Part shown: piece after piece, positions 1 to 6,928 of the stretch
Layout of the letters: every line of letters starts with the position of its first letter
How positions within the stretch are numbered: the first letter of the stretch is position 1
Assembly: GCA_944392285.1 (NCBI GenBank)
Contig: CALXWF010000067.1
Coordinates: 1 to 18,972 of the forward strand
Direction: 5' to 3'
From: an uncultured Alphaproteobacteria bacterium
GTDB taxonomy: Bacteria > Pseudomonadota > Alphaproteobacteria > RF32 > CAG-239
Length of the DNA stretch: 18,972 nucleotides
Translations under genes and position numbers: made by a program
Notes under the pieces: generated by a model
Databases searched by the model: none
Told to the model about the DNA's origin: nothing
The model's input: only the letters and a program-made list of their open reading frames with translations

Positions 1-151
1 TGGTTAGGCTTATGTAGTTGATTTCACCGAGTCTGCACCTCCAAGCGCATTGGTATCTGGGATTTTGTACCAGATAGGTTTCTTCGGGTTTTTGGCCGAG
101 TTTCTCCGTAAAGAATTCTTCTGCTGCGGAGCGTTTTTCGTAAATTTTCAT
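1..151 (-). CDS. Hypothetical protein, N-terminal 50 residues only (runs off the left edge)
   Basis: An open frame without stops runs from an ATG at 151-149 leftward to the window edge and gives 50 residues starting MKIYEKRSAAEEFFTEKLG. The visible part is charged and hydrophilic, with two Cys (C35 and C39) and aromatic residues around them, and has no signal peptide or membrane segment. I do not recognise the family. No strong Shine-Dalgarno sequence is visible in the AT-rich leader. It is counted as a gene because the frame is open over its whole visible length, starts next to a promoter-like leader, and has the same orientation as the gene to its right, from which it is separated by a terminator. 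Confidence 0.5.
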   Translation of the reverse strand, partial: MKIYEKRSAAEEFFTEKLGQKPEETYLVQNPRYQCAWRCRLGEINYISLT

Positions 152-167
152 AGCTAATTTTTTTTAA

Positions 168-195
168 TATATACAACATAATATGATTTTGTCTA
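168..195 (-). promoter_or_regulatory. Candidate promoter for the left-edge gene
   Basis: Read on the minus strand, TAGACA (195-190) is followed after 16 bases by TATATA (173-168), about 17 bases from the ATG at 151. The -35 is a moderate match and the surroundings are very AT-rich, so chance matches are likely. Confidence 0.25.
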
Positions 196-228
196 TATTG
201 TACGCTTTACGGTTAAGAAAATCAAGAT

Positions 229-262
229 AAAAAAACGCAGAAACCGGTTTCTGCTTTTTTTT
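229..262 (-). terminator. Rho-independent terminator, usable in both directions
   Basis: A perfect 18-base palindrome (GCAGAAACC/GGTTTCTGC, 237-254) is flanked by seven A on the left (229-235) and eight T on the right (255-262). On the minus strand it lies about 30 bases past the stop of the 150-residue gene, so it probably ends that transcript. The T run on the other strand would also stop plus-strand transcription. Confidence 0.8.
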
Positions 263-283
263 ATCAAGTAAAATCAAAAACTT

Positions 284-736
284 TTATCGATCAAGAAGTT
301 TTTGGAAGGCTTTTTGCAATTCTTCCGTGGTATGGGCAACTTCCGTGACCGGTTCGAAATGTGTCAAAGGACGAGGGTCGTAAAGACTGTGACGCTGCGG
401 CCGAGGACGTTCTTCGCCGGGGTTTTCTTTGGGAGAAGACTGGTTCCGCAGTTTTTGTAATTGTTTCAGCTGAGCCTCCTTATTACGGCTGAGTTTCTTC
501 AGGCTGTCAATGTCGTTGTCACGGCAAATATCGTTGCAGTAGTCGCATATAAGGCGGTTTTTCATTTTTTTGAAATAGTCTTCGTTTTGCCCGGGACCGG
601 GATGAAGGCGTTTTTCTTCATAACGGATCTCTGCCAGCCGCAAAACAGTTTCTTTCAACTCCGGCGGCAGTTTAAAAACAGCTAGACGCTCGCGCGGGCG
701 AGGCATTTCGCTTTTGGGTTCATATTTCGATTTCAT
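284..736 (-). CDS. Hypothetical protein with a C-x2-C-x3-C cluster (150 aa)
   Basis: The family is not recognised. The protein is highly charged, with basic and proline-rich stretches at both ends and no signal peptide or membrane segment, so it is probably cytoplasmic. Cys64, Cys67 and Cys71 (CDYCNDIC) could form part of a metal site, although no fourth ligand stands out. A Lys/Gln/Leu-rich segment at about residues 76-98 looks helical or coiled-coil, followed by a Pro/Arg/Glu-rich linker. The start is supported by AGAGGA four bases before the ATG. It has its own likely promoter (775-804) and terminator (229-262), so it appears to be a single-gene unit. Its reality as a gene is well supported, but its function is unknown. 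Confidence 0.75.
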   Translation of the reverse strand: MKSKYEPKSEMPRPRERLAVFKLPPELKETVLRLAEIRYEEKRLHPGPGQNEDYFKKMKNRLICDYCNDICRDNDIDSLKKLSRNKEAQLKQLQKLRNQSSPKENPGEERPRPQRHSLYDPRPLTHFEPVTEVAHTTEELQKAFQKLLDR

Positions 737-774
737 AATTCCTCTAAAAATTTTTTATTATAAATAATGAGGTC

Positions 775-804
775 ATTATGCCCGTATATAGCTATGAGAG
801 TCAA
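775..804 (-). promoter_or_regulatory. Likely sigma-70-type promoter for the 150-residue hypothetical gene
   Basis: On the minus strand TTGACT (804-799) and CATAAT (780-775) are separated by 18 bases, each matching five of six consensus bases. A GAGTC (GANTC class, 798-802) overlaps the -35. Transcription would begin near 768, about 30 bases before the ATG. Confidence 0.5.
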
Positions 805-857
805 AAATATCATCGACTTATAAACAAAAAATTTCAGACAATAATGAAAATTGGTAT

Positions 858-888
858 AAAAAAACACCCCGACGGATGTCGGGGTGTT
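858..888 (-). terminator. Rho-independent terminator of nifJ
   Basis: An 11-base-pair stem (AACACCCCGAC 863-873 with GTCGGGGTGTT 878-888) carries a four-base loop. On the minus strand it is followed by a run of U corresponding to the A run starting at 858. It begins 20 bases past the nifJ stop codon and is one of the strongest terminators in the window. Confidence 0.9.
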
Positions 889-907
889 TAATTGTTAAGC
901 TAAAGAA

Positions 908-3900
908 TTATTCCGCTTTTTCGCATACGGAAAAATCAGCCATATGCTCTAAGAGTGAACGTTTTTCTTTAACGTTTTCCTGAGCTTTATTCAACAAAGT
1001 TTCATAACGCTCGGGGTTTTGTTTATTGACAATTTGGAAACGAGTTTCGTTTGCCATATAGTCAGCCAAAGGTTTGGTCGGTGCTTTAGAATCCAACATC
1101 AAAGGCGCTTTGCAGGCTTTGATGTTTTCCGGATTATAACGATACAGCGGCCAAGAACCGGATTCAACGGCGGCTTTCTGGTGCTCCAGACCGTCAGCAA
1201 GGTTGAAACCTTGGGCAATACAGTGTGAGTAAGCAATGATGATTGACGGGCCGTCATAAGCCTCGGCTTCATTCATGGCTTTAATAACTTGGCTGTCATT
1301 GGCACCAAATGCAACTTGTGCAACATAAACATTGCCGTAAGACATGGCAATCATGCCAAGGTCTTTCTTGGGCAGAGCCTTACCGGCTGTTGCAAATTTG
1401 GCTGAGGCGCCCATCGGGGTCGCTTTGGATTGCTGACCGCCGGTGTTGGAGTAAACACCCGTGTCCATAACCAAAATGTTGATGTTTTTGCCGGATGCAA
1501 TTGCATGGTCCAAACCACCGAAACCAATATCATAGGCCCAGCCGTCACCACCCAAAATCCAAACAGATTTCTTAATCAAATAATCTGCCAGTTTGTCAAG
1601 GTGTTTGGCTTCAGCTGTGTTAATCGTGGCCAGTTTTTCGCGCAAGGCTTTAACATTGGCGCGTTGGTCGTCAATCTCAATATCCGTGCTTTGCGGGTTG
1701 TTCAAAATCTTTTCAACCAACTCGGCACCGACTTTGTCTTTCAGGTTTGAAAGCAAGTCACGAGCAAACTTGGTTTGCTGATCAATTGAGAAGCGCATGC
1801 CAAGACCAAATTCGGCGTTGTCTTCAAACAAGGAGTTTGCCCAAGCCGGACCATGACCTTTTTCGTCTTTGGCGTAAGGTGTGGTCGGCAAGTTGCCTGA
1901 GTAAATTGAAGAACAACCGGTGGCGTTGGCAACAACCATGCGGTCACCAAACAACTGAGTCAAAAGTTTGACGTAAGGTGTTTCACCACAGCCGGCACAA
2001 GCACCAGAGAACTCAAACAAAGGTTGAATTAACTGTGTGGTCTTGGGCAAGTTCTTGGTTACTTCCGTACGTTTTACGTAAGGCAGAGTTTCAAAGAACT
2101 TCCAGCAGGCTTTTTGTTCATCCAAATGATTTTCAATATGGTCCATATTGATGGCTTTTTTGCTCGGATCAGCTTTGTTTTTAGCCGGGCAAGCGCTTAC
2201 GCAGATACCACAGCCGGTGCAGTCTTCAGGTGACATTTGCCAAATAAACTGTTTGCCGGCAAACTCTTTGCCTTTGTAAGCAGCAGATTTAAAGCCTTTG
2301 GGCGCATTTTTGAGTTCTTCTTCAGAAGCAACTTTCATGCGGATAACGCCATGCGGACATACTAAAGAGCATTTGCCGCATTGGATACATGTTTCAGGAT
2401 CCCAAACCGGAATCTCGGTGGCAATGCAGCGTTTTTCATATTGAGTGGTTCCTGTCGGCCAAGTACCGTCAACAACCTTTTCAAAGGCAGAAACCGGAAG
2501 CTCGTTACCACGGTCGGCAATGATTTCACCGGTAACTTTTTTGATGAATTCCGGTGCATCGGTCGGAACCGGCGGCAAACGATGGAAGGTTGACGTTACA
2601 TGGTCGGGATAGTTAACTTCGTGCATGTGAGCCAAAGAGGCGTCAACAGCTTCAAAGTTCTTTTGAACAATGGCATCACCCTTCTTGCTGTAGGTCTTTT
2701 TAATGGCGTTCTTGATTTCGGCAATTGCCTGTTCTTTGGGCAAAATGTTCGAAATAGCAAAGAAACATGCCTGCATGATGGTGTTGATGCGTTGTCCCAT
2801 GCCGGTTTCACGCGCAACTTCTACCGCATTAATGGTGTAGAATTTCAGTTTTTTATTGATGATTTCTTCCTGAACTTCAATCGGCAATTGGTTCCATACT
2901 TCATCAGCACTGTAAGGTGCGTTCAAAAGGAAGGTGGCACCGGGTTTGGCAATTTTTAAAATGTCAACCTTGCGCATGAAGGGGAATTGGTGACAAGCAA
3001 CAAAGTCTGCTTTGTTGATGAGATAAGCAGATTTAATCGGATTGTCAGAGAAACGCAGGTGAGAAGTGGTCATAGAACCGGATTTGCGTGAGTCATACAC
3101 AAAATAGCCTTGACCATATTTACCGGCGTCTTCAGCAATGATTTTAATGGAGTTTTTGTTGGCTCCGACCGTACCGTCAGCACCCAAGCCATAAAATACG
3201 GCGCGAACAACGTCTTTGGGTTCGGTATCAATTGAGTCATCAAAAGGTAAAGATGTTTTGTTGACATCGTCCGTGATACCAACAGAGAAACCGTTAATCG
3301 GTTTGGCAGAAGCACCGTTGTCATAAACGGCTTTAACCATTCCGGGGGTGAATTCTTTTGAAGACAAACCATAGCGGCCGCCAACAATCTTGGGAAGCGT
3401 GCTTAATTCGCCGTTGGCAAAAGCCTGACTCAAAGTGGCAACAACATCCAAATATAAAGGTTCACCGGTAGAGCCGGATTCTTTGGTGCGGTCCAAAACA
3501 GAAACAACCTTAACCGTCTTGGGCAAAGCCTTGAGGAAAGATTTTTCAGGGAAAGGACGATATAAATGAACTTTCAATACACCGAGTTTGGCGCCTTGAG
3601 CGTTCAGATAATTAATGGTTTCTTCAACCGTTTCGGCACCGGAACCCATAATAACAATAACTTGTTCGGCATCGGCGGCACCAACGTAGTCAACAACATG
3701 ATATTGACGACCGGTGATTTTGGCAAATTTATCCATTTCTTCTTGGACAATGCCTTCAACCTTTTTGTAGTAGGGGTTGGAAGCTTCACGACCTTGGAAG
3801 AAAACGTCAGGGTTCTGAGCCGTACCGCGAATAACCGGGGCTTCAGGACGCAGAGCGTTTTTGGCGTTGAATGTATAGTCAACACCTTCTAACATGGCTC

Positions 3901-4477
3901 TTAAGTCATCATCTGACAGAAGTTTAATTTTTTTGATTTCATGCGAAGTGCGGAAACCGTCAAAGAAATGCATGAAAGGAACGCGGCTGCGCAAAGTTGA
4001 GCTTTGAGCAATGGCGGCCATATCATGTGCTTCTTGAACCGAGTTGGAGCAAAGCATGGCAAAACCGGTTTGACGGCAGCCCATAACGTCGGTGTGGTCA
4101 CCGAAAATGGACAAAGCGTGATAAGCCAATGAACGCGCGGCAACATGCATAACAAAAGGTGAAAGCTCACCGGCAATTTTATACATGTTGGGGATCATCA
4201 AGAGCAAACCTTGAGAGGCCGTAAAGGTTGTGGTTAAAGCACCGGCCTGAACAGAGCCGTGGCAGGCACCGGCGGCACCGGCTTCAGACTGCATTTCCTG
4301 AACTTCGGGAACAACACCCCAAATGTTCTTTTGTTTGGCCGCAGACCACGCATCTGCCCATTCACCCATCGGTGAAGACGGGGTAATCGGGTAAATAACG
4401 CAGACTTCATTCATGCGGTGGGCAACGGAAGCAGCAGCTTCGTTACAATCCATCATTTTCATTTTAACTTCTGACAT
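908..4477 (-). CDS. nifJ: Pyruvate:ferredoxin (flavodoxin) oxidoreductase, single-chain homodimeric type
   Basis: This cytoplasmic enzyme oxidatively decarboxylates pyruvate with CoA to acetyl-CoA and CO2, passing electrons to ferredoxin or flavodoxin. The 1189 residues match the usual length of the fused form. The N-terminal domain carries the YPITPSSPMGE signature (about residues 29-39). Two ferredoxin-type 4Fe-4S motifs follow: C697-x2-C700-x2-C703-x3-C707 and C753-x2-C756-x2-C759-x3-C763. The proximal cluster ligands are C827, C830, C855 and C1086. The thiamine diphosphate motif begins at G977-D-G979 and continues to DTGVYSNTGGQ. All key residues are present. The start has AAGGA eight bases upstream. 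The gene is monocistronic, with its own terminator, and the leader holds a terminator-like hairpin that may control expression. Confidence 0.98.
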   Translation of the reverse strand: MSEVKMKMMDCNEAAASVAHRMNEVCVIYPITPSSPMGEWADAWSAAKQKNIWGVVPEVQEMQSEAGAAGACHGSVQAGALTTTFTASQGLLLMIPNMYKIAGELSPFVMHVAARSLAYHALSIFGDHTDVMGCRQTGFAMLCSNSVQEAHDMAAIAQSSTLRSRVPFMHFFDGFRTSHEIKKIKLLSDDDLRAMLEGVDYTFNAKNALRPEAPVIRGTAQNPDVFFQGREASNPYYKKVEGIVQEEMDKFAKITGRQYHVVDYVGAADAEQVIVIMGSGAETVEETINYLNAQGAKLGVLKVHLYRPFPEKSFLKALPKTVKVVSVLDRTKESGSTGEPLYLDVVATLSQAFANGELSTLPKIVGGRYGLSSKEFTPGMVKAVYDNGASAKPINGFSVGITDDVNKTSLPFDDSIDTEPKDVVRAVFYGLGADGTVGANKNSIKIIAEDAGKYGQGYFVYDSRKSGSMTTSHLRFSDNPIKSAYLINKADFVACHQFPFMRKVDILKIAKPGATFLLNAPYSADEVWNQLPIEVQEEIINKKLKFYTINAVEVARETGMGQRINTIMQACFFAISNILPKEQAIAEIKNAIKKTYSKKGDAIVQKNFEAVDASLAHMHEVNYPDHVTSTFHRLPPVPTDAPEFIKKVTGEIIADRGNELPVSAFEKVVDGTWPTGTTQYEKRCIATEIPVWDPETCIQCGKCSLVCPHGVIRMKVASEEELKNAPKGFKSAAYKGKEFAGKQFIWQMSPEDCTGCGICVSACPAKNKADPSKKAINMDHIENHLDEQKACWKFFETLPYVKRTEVTKNLPKTTQLIQPLFEFSGACAGCGETPYVKLLTQLFGDRMVVANATGCSSIYSGNLPTTPYAKDEKGHGPAWANSLFEDNAEFGLGMRFSIDQQTKFARDLLSNLKDKVGAELVEKILNNPQSTDIEIDDQRANVKALREKLATINTAEAKHLDKLADYLIKKSVWILGGDGWAYDIGFGGLDHAIASGKNINILVMDTGVYSNTGGQQSKATPMGASAKFATAGKALPKKDLGMIAMSYGNVYVAQVAFGANDSQVIKAMNEAEAYDGPSIIIAYSHCIAQGFNLADGLEHQKAAVESGSWPLYRYNPENIKACKAPLMLDSKAPTKPLADYMANETRFQIVNKQNPERYETLLNKAQENVKEKRSLLEHMADFSVCEKAE

Positions 4478-4516
4478 ATATTATATCCTTATATGGTTTA
4501 GTGTTATAAAAAACAC

Positions 4517-4562
4517 AAAAAAAGCCCTCAGATTAGACGGTTTTAGGCCTGATCTGCCGGCT
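4517..4562 (-). promoter_or_regulatory. Terminator-like hairpin in the nifJ leader (possible attenuator)
   Basis: Read on the minus strand, AGCC-x2-CAGAT (4562-4552) can pair with ATCTG-x2-GGCT (4533-4523) around an 18-base loop, and seven U follow immediately (4523-4517). This lies between the likely nifJ promoter and the nifJ start. The stem is interrupted by a 2x2 mismatch, so it is weaker than the other terminators here. I recognise no riboswitch consensus in the roughly 110-base leader. Confidence 0.4.
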
Positions 4563-4592
4563 CGGTTAAGACTATAGAATCTCTATGCGCGT

Positions 4593-4622
4593 TTTATAGC
4601 AGATTAAATTCCGAAAATCTAC
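4593..4622 (-). promoter_or_regulatory. Candidate nifJ promoter
   Basis: On the minus strand the -10-like TATAAA (4598-4593) is preceded at 17 bases by a weak TAGATT. A transcript would carry a leader of roughly 110 bases, including the hairpin at 4517-4562. GAATC sites lie just downstream (4577-4581) and upstream (4642-4646). The match is moderate. Confidence 0.35.
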
Positions 4623-4698
4623 TAAAAAATCGCTGAAATGTGAATCTTTTGTGCGGTTTGAGGGAGTAATAAATTTTTGGGCAAAACAAAAATTTTTA

Positions 4699-4726
4699 TT
4701 GCAAGACGCTCAAAATCGTGTATAGT
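4699..4726 (+). promoter_or_regulatory. Promoter of tRNA-Gly
   Basis: TTGCAA (4699-4704) and TATAGT (4721-4726) are spaced by 16 bases. The -10 ends 13 bases before the first tRNA base, a typical arrangement for a tRNA gene with a short 5' leader. Confidence 0.6.
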
Positions 4727-4739
4727 GCCTTTTGCCTTT

Positions 4740-4813
4740 GCGGGTATAATTCAATGGTAGAATGAGAGCTTCCCAAGCTTTTAATGCGGGTTCGATTCCC
4801 GTTACCCGCTCCA
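4740..4813 (+). tRNA. tRNA-Gly, anticodon CCC
   Basis: The 74 bases fold into a full cloverleaf. The acceptor GCGGGTA pairs with TACCCGC, followed by discriminator T and an encoded CCA. The D-arm contains TTCAATGGTAGAA. The anticodon stem AGAGC/GCTTT (one G-U pair) closes the loop TTCCCAA, giving anticodon CCC, which reads GGG codons. The T-arm is CGGG-TTCGATT-CCCG. It stands alone, with its own promoter and terminator. The neighbouring unknown genes and its position at a strand switch invite the idea of an integration site, but no repeat of the tRNA 3' end or integrase is visible. Confidence 0.95.
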
Positions 4814-4817
4814 GTTT

Positions 4818-5537
4818 TTAACCGCCTTTTCGGCGGTTTTTTTGTTTTGTCGCGTGGGTGAATGTTTTGTTTTCTATGATTTGTTTTGTCTCACCATATT
4901 TTTTTATGCGGGATAGGACAGATAAAAAATCATTTAGCATATTTTCTTTGGTTAGAAATTTATCAAGTGTTTTATCACCTACTGAGTTATGATCATCAAA
5001 CCCTAGAATTTCCGAACAAATTCGGCTGACAATTCTTTCTTTGGCTAAATGTGAGAGATGTTTTTGTTGTATGTGTTCTTCAATGCAAATATGTGTAAAT
5101 TCATGTGTTAATAATAGGGGTAAGAATTGGGGGGTTATGCATTGTGGCGAAATGGTTATGGTGTTTTGGTCGGTGTTATAAAAGCCGCCGCTCATGGCGC
5201 CGGACAAGCTAATCGTGAGTTTGTCAGGGTGTTTAATCGGTAATTGTTTTAAGAGTTCGTTCTTTTGGCGTAAAAATGGTATGCCTTTTGTTAAAATAGT
5301 TGTTTGGGCTTGTTCGAGTTTTTCTCGATTATAGATGTTTGTTTTAAAATAAGTTGCAATTTCTTGTAAATCATCATTTTGAAGATTTGCGACAGATAGT
5401 TTTTCAAGTAGATACGGATGATAAAAAAATTTGTCGGCAGAATATATGGTTGCATATCTTTTATGATAATTTTTGTAAATTTCATGTTGATGCTTCCAGC
5501 TTGCTTCTGCGCTTAGAATTTGTATGTCAATTTGCAT
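4818..5537 (-). CDS. Putative zinc metalloprotease-like protein with a HExxH motif (239 aa)
   Basis: The family is not recognised. The clear signal is H145-E-F-T-H149 in a hydrophobic helix (LLLTHEFTHICIEE), the usual form of a zinc-peptidase active-site helix. A downstream acidic residue such as E167 or E176 could be the third zinc ligand, as in gluzincin-type peptidases, but this is inference. There is no signal peptide or membrane segment, so a cytoplasmic place is likely. The N-terminal half is rich in Tyr, Lys and Asn. The Shine-Dalgarno is poor (GGAA 11 bases before the ATG), so the start is less certain. The gene is more AT-rich than nifJ or rsh, suggesting a recently acquired accessory gene. 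Its last codons form part of the tRNA-Gly terminator. Confidence 0.7.
   Translation of the reverse strand: MQIDIQILSAEASWKHQHEIYKNYHKRYATIYSADKFFYHPYLLEKLSVANLQNDDLQEIATYFKTNIYNREKLEQAQTTILTKGIPFLRQKNELLKQLPIKHPDKLTISLSGAMSGGFYNTDQNTITISPQCITPQFLPLLLTHEFTHICIEEHIQQKHLSHLAKERIVSRICSEILGFDDHNSVGDKTLDKFLTKENMLNDFLSVLSRIKKYGETKQIIENKTFTHATKQKNRRKGG
4820..4843 (+). terminator. Rho-independent terminator of tRNA-Gly, overlapping the 3' end of the convergent gene
   Basis: AACCGCC (4820-4826) pairs with GGCGGTT (4832-4838) around TTTTC and is followed by a T run. On the opposite strand the same bases encode the last residues and the stop codon of the HExxH protein, so one stretch serves both as terminator and as coding sequence. 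Confidence 0.85.
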
Positions 5538-5638
5538 TGTCAGAGATTCCGTATGGTTGCTATCTTATCTATTAAAATTTTTATCATACAAATTTTGCCT
5601 TGTAAATTCTTTTAGAAAAAAAGACGTGAAAGTTGCTC

Positions 5639-5666
5639 TTGACAAAAAATGCTTGTTTTGTATAAA
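5639..5666 (+). promoter_or_regulatory. Strong promoter of the 176-residue hypothetical gene
   Basis: A full-consensus -35 TTGACA (5639-5644) is followed after 16 bases by TATAAA (5661-5666). Initiation near 5673 gives a leader of about 30 bases before the ATG at 5706. Confidence 0.6.
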
Positions 5667-5705
5667 GAGGCTGACAAATGATTTTTTTTAATATTATTAT
5701 ATGTT

Positions 5706-6236
5706 ATGAAAAGAGTTGCTTTTTTTAGAAATTTGACAAACCGTATCTCTCCTTTAATGGAAGTTTTGGTTTGTGATAAAGAGAAATGTATGCGGCGTGA
5801 AGTGCCTTTTGCCGATGCTTCGGATGTTAAAAATGATGAATTGGCAGTCGAAGATTTGGAACAACTTCAGTATAAGGAAGTTATTGATTATCAAAAACTT
5901 ATTAAGTTTTTTTGGTTGTTTCGGCAAGAAAGAGGGAAGGCGCCGTTTATTTTGACGCTTGAAGATTTGCCAAGCTGCAACATTACACGTATGGTCTATA
6001 TTGATAAAAGGTGCCAAATGTGGGTGGCAAATTTGGAAAAATCTTCAGCTTTATCCTTAAAGATGGAGGTCGCATCTTGGTTATTGCGCCACGGTGATTA
6101 TCGTCCTGCTATGGGTGATTTTCGCAAGGAAACCTCCGTGAAAAAAATTTATTGGGAGTTATTTAAGGATTTTACGAATTTTGTTGGTCTTAAGGAAAAT
6201 CAAATTCTGGTTTTGCAGGTTAAGTCAACAGTATAA
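5706..6236 (+). CDS. Hypothetical protein (176 aa)
   Basis: The family is not recognised. The protein is soluble-looking, without a signal peptide or membrane helix, and has four Cys (C23, C28, C91, C103). C23 and C28 sit in a CDKEKC hairpin, which with C91 and C103 could form a metal site or simply be free thiols. Aromatic residues are frequent (KFFWLF around 67-72). A consensus-like promoter lies just upstream and a strong terminator begins at the stop codon, so this is a complete single-gene transcription unit. The chosen ATG lacks a Shine-Dalgarno sequence; the next in-frame ATG (residue 18) would lose part of the reading frame. Gene and strand are confident, but start and function are not. 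Confidence 0.7.
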   Translation: MKRVAFFRNLTNRISPLMEVLVCDKEKCMRREVPFADASDVKNDELAVEDLEQLQYKEVIDYQKLIKFFWLFRQERGKAPFILTLEDLPSCNITRMVYIDKRCQMWVANLEKSSALSLKMEVASWLLRHGDYRPAMGDFRKETSVKKIYWELFKDFTNFVGLKENQILVLQVKSTV

Positions 6237-6266
6237 AAGGTGAAACTTTTGTTTCACCTTTTTTTT
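6235..6266 (+). terminator. Rho-independent terminator between convergent genes
   Basis: A 12-base-pair perfect stem (AAAAGGTGAAAC 6235-6246 with GTTTCACCTTTT 6251-6262) has a TTTT loop and further T to 6266. It starts within the stop codon of the 176-residue gene and lies four bases from the end of motB on the other strand, where it could also act, with a weaker U tract. Confidence 0.85.
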
Positions 6267-6270
6267 GTAT

Positions 6271-6927
6271 CTATTTGAATGTCGGTTCAATATGAATAAC
6301 CACACGTCGATTTTTGATACGGTTTTGCGGTATCGGTTCGCCAAAGGGATCTAAGTTTGGATATTTGGGTGATACGTCATATAACCCCGTGGCTTTGAGT
6401 CTGACACGCGGTATGCCGCGACTTTCAAGAAAGCGGGCAATCGCCGAAGCCCTGGCTGAGGACAATTCCCAATTTGACGGGTATTGGGCATTGCTGAATT
6501 TTTCGTCGCTGGTGTGTCCTTCAATACTGAAATTAAAACTGTTATAGCGTTCGGATTGTAAAGTTGCGGCTATGCGTTTTAAGGCAGGAATCATATCCGG
6601 CTTGATTTCGGCCGAACCATAATCGAACAGCATATCTCCGCCGAATTCCAAAACGACTCCCTGTGTATCGCTGCCCAAGGCAACGTCTTTTTCCAGATTT
6701 AATGACTGAATGTCGTCCGATAATTCCAACAGCATGGTCTCAATAGGTCGCTGGACTTGTTTTTTGCCAAGGCTTTCATTCATTCCGGCCTGAATTTGCT
6801 CAAATTTTGCGGCGTCTGGTTTGGAAACGGAAAGCATCATGACAAAAAAGCACAGCAACAGCGTCACCATATCGCCGTAGGTTGTCATCCAATCTTCGTC
6901 AATTTTATCGTCTGTCTTCTTTTTCAT
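6271..6927 (-). CDS. motB: Flagellar stator protein MotB/PomB
   Basis: This is the peptidoglycan-anchored stator subunit that, with MotA, couples ion flow to flagellar rotation. The 218 residues have a short basic cytoplasmic N-terminus. One membrane helix follows (about 20-36) and contains the conserved ion-binding Asp19 in TYGDMVTLLLCFF. A periplasmic linker leads to an OmpA-like peptidoglycan-binding domain from about residue 90, with FDYGSAEI, the IEGHTSD motif and the closing NRRVVIHI. The helix resembles PomB of sodium-driven motors (Cys and Leu-rich after the Asp) more than E. coli MotB. It starts one base after the motA stop codon, so the pair is translationally coupled. No other flagellar genes are in the window. 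Confidence 0.93.
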   Translation of the reverse strand: MKKKTDDKIDEDWMTTYGDMVTLLLCFFVMMLSVSKPDAAKFEQIQAGMNESLGKKQVQRPIETMLLELSDDIQSLNLEKDVALGSDTQGVVLEFGGDMLFDYGSAEIKPDMIPALKRIAATLQSERYNSFNFSIEGHTSDEKFSNAQYPSNWELSSARASAIARFLESRGIPRVRLKATGLYDVSPKYPNLDPFGEPIPQNRIKNRRVVIHIEPTFK

Positions 6928-6928
6928 C

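Noticed and set aside
3566..3892. 108-codon open frame opposite nifJ, plus several others across nifJ
   Set aside because: All are fully contained in the conserved oxidoreductase gene on the other strand or in other frames and show no start signals or protein features.
4740..6236. Integrated island at tRNA-Gly
   Set aside because: Two unknown AT-rich genes follow the tRNA, but there is no integrase, and I found no second copy of the tRNA 3' end to mark a far boundary.
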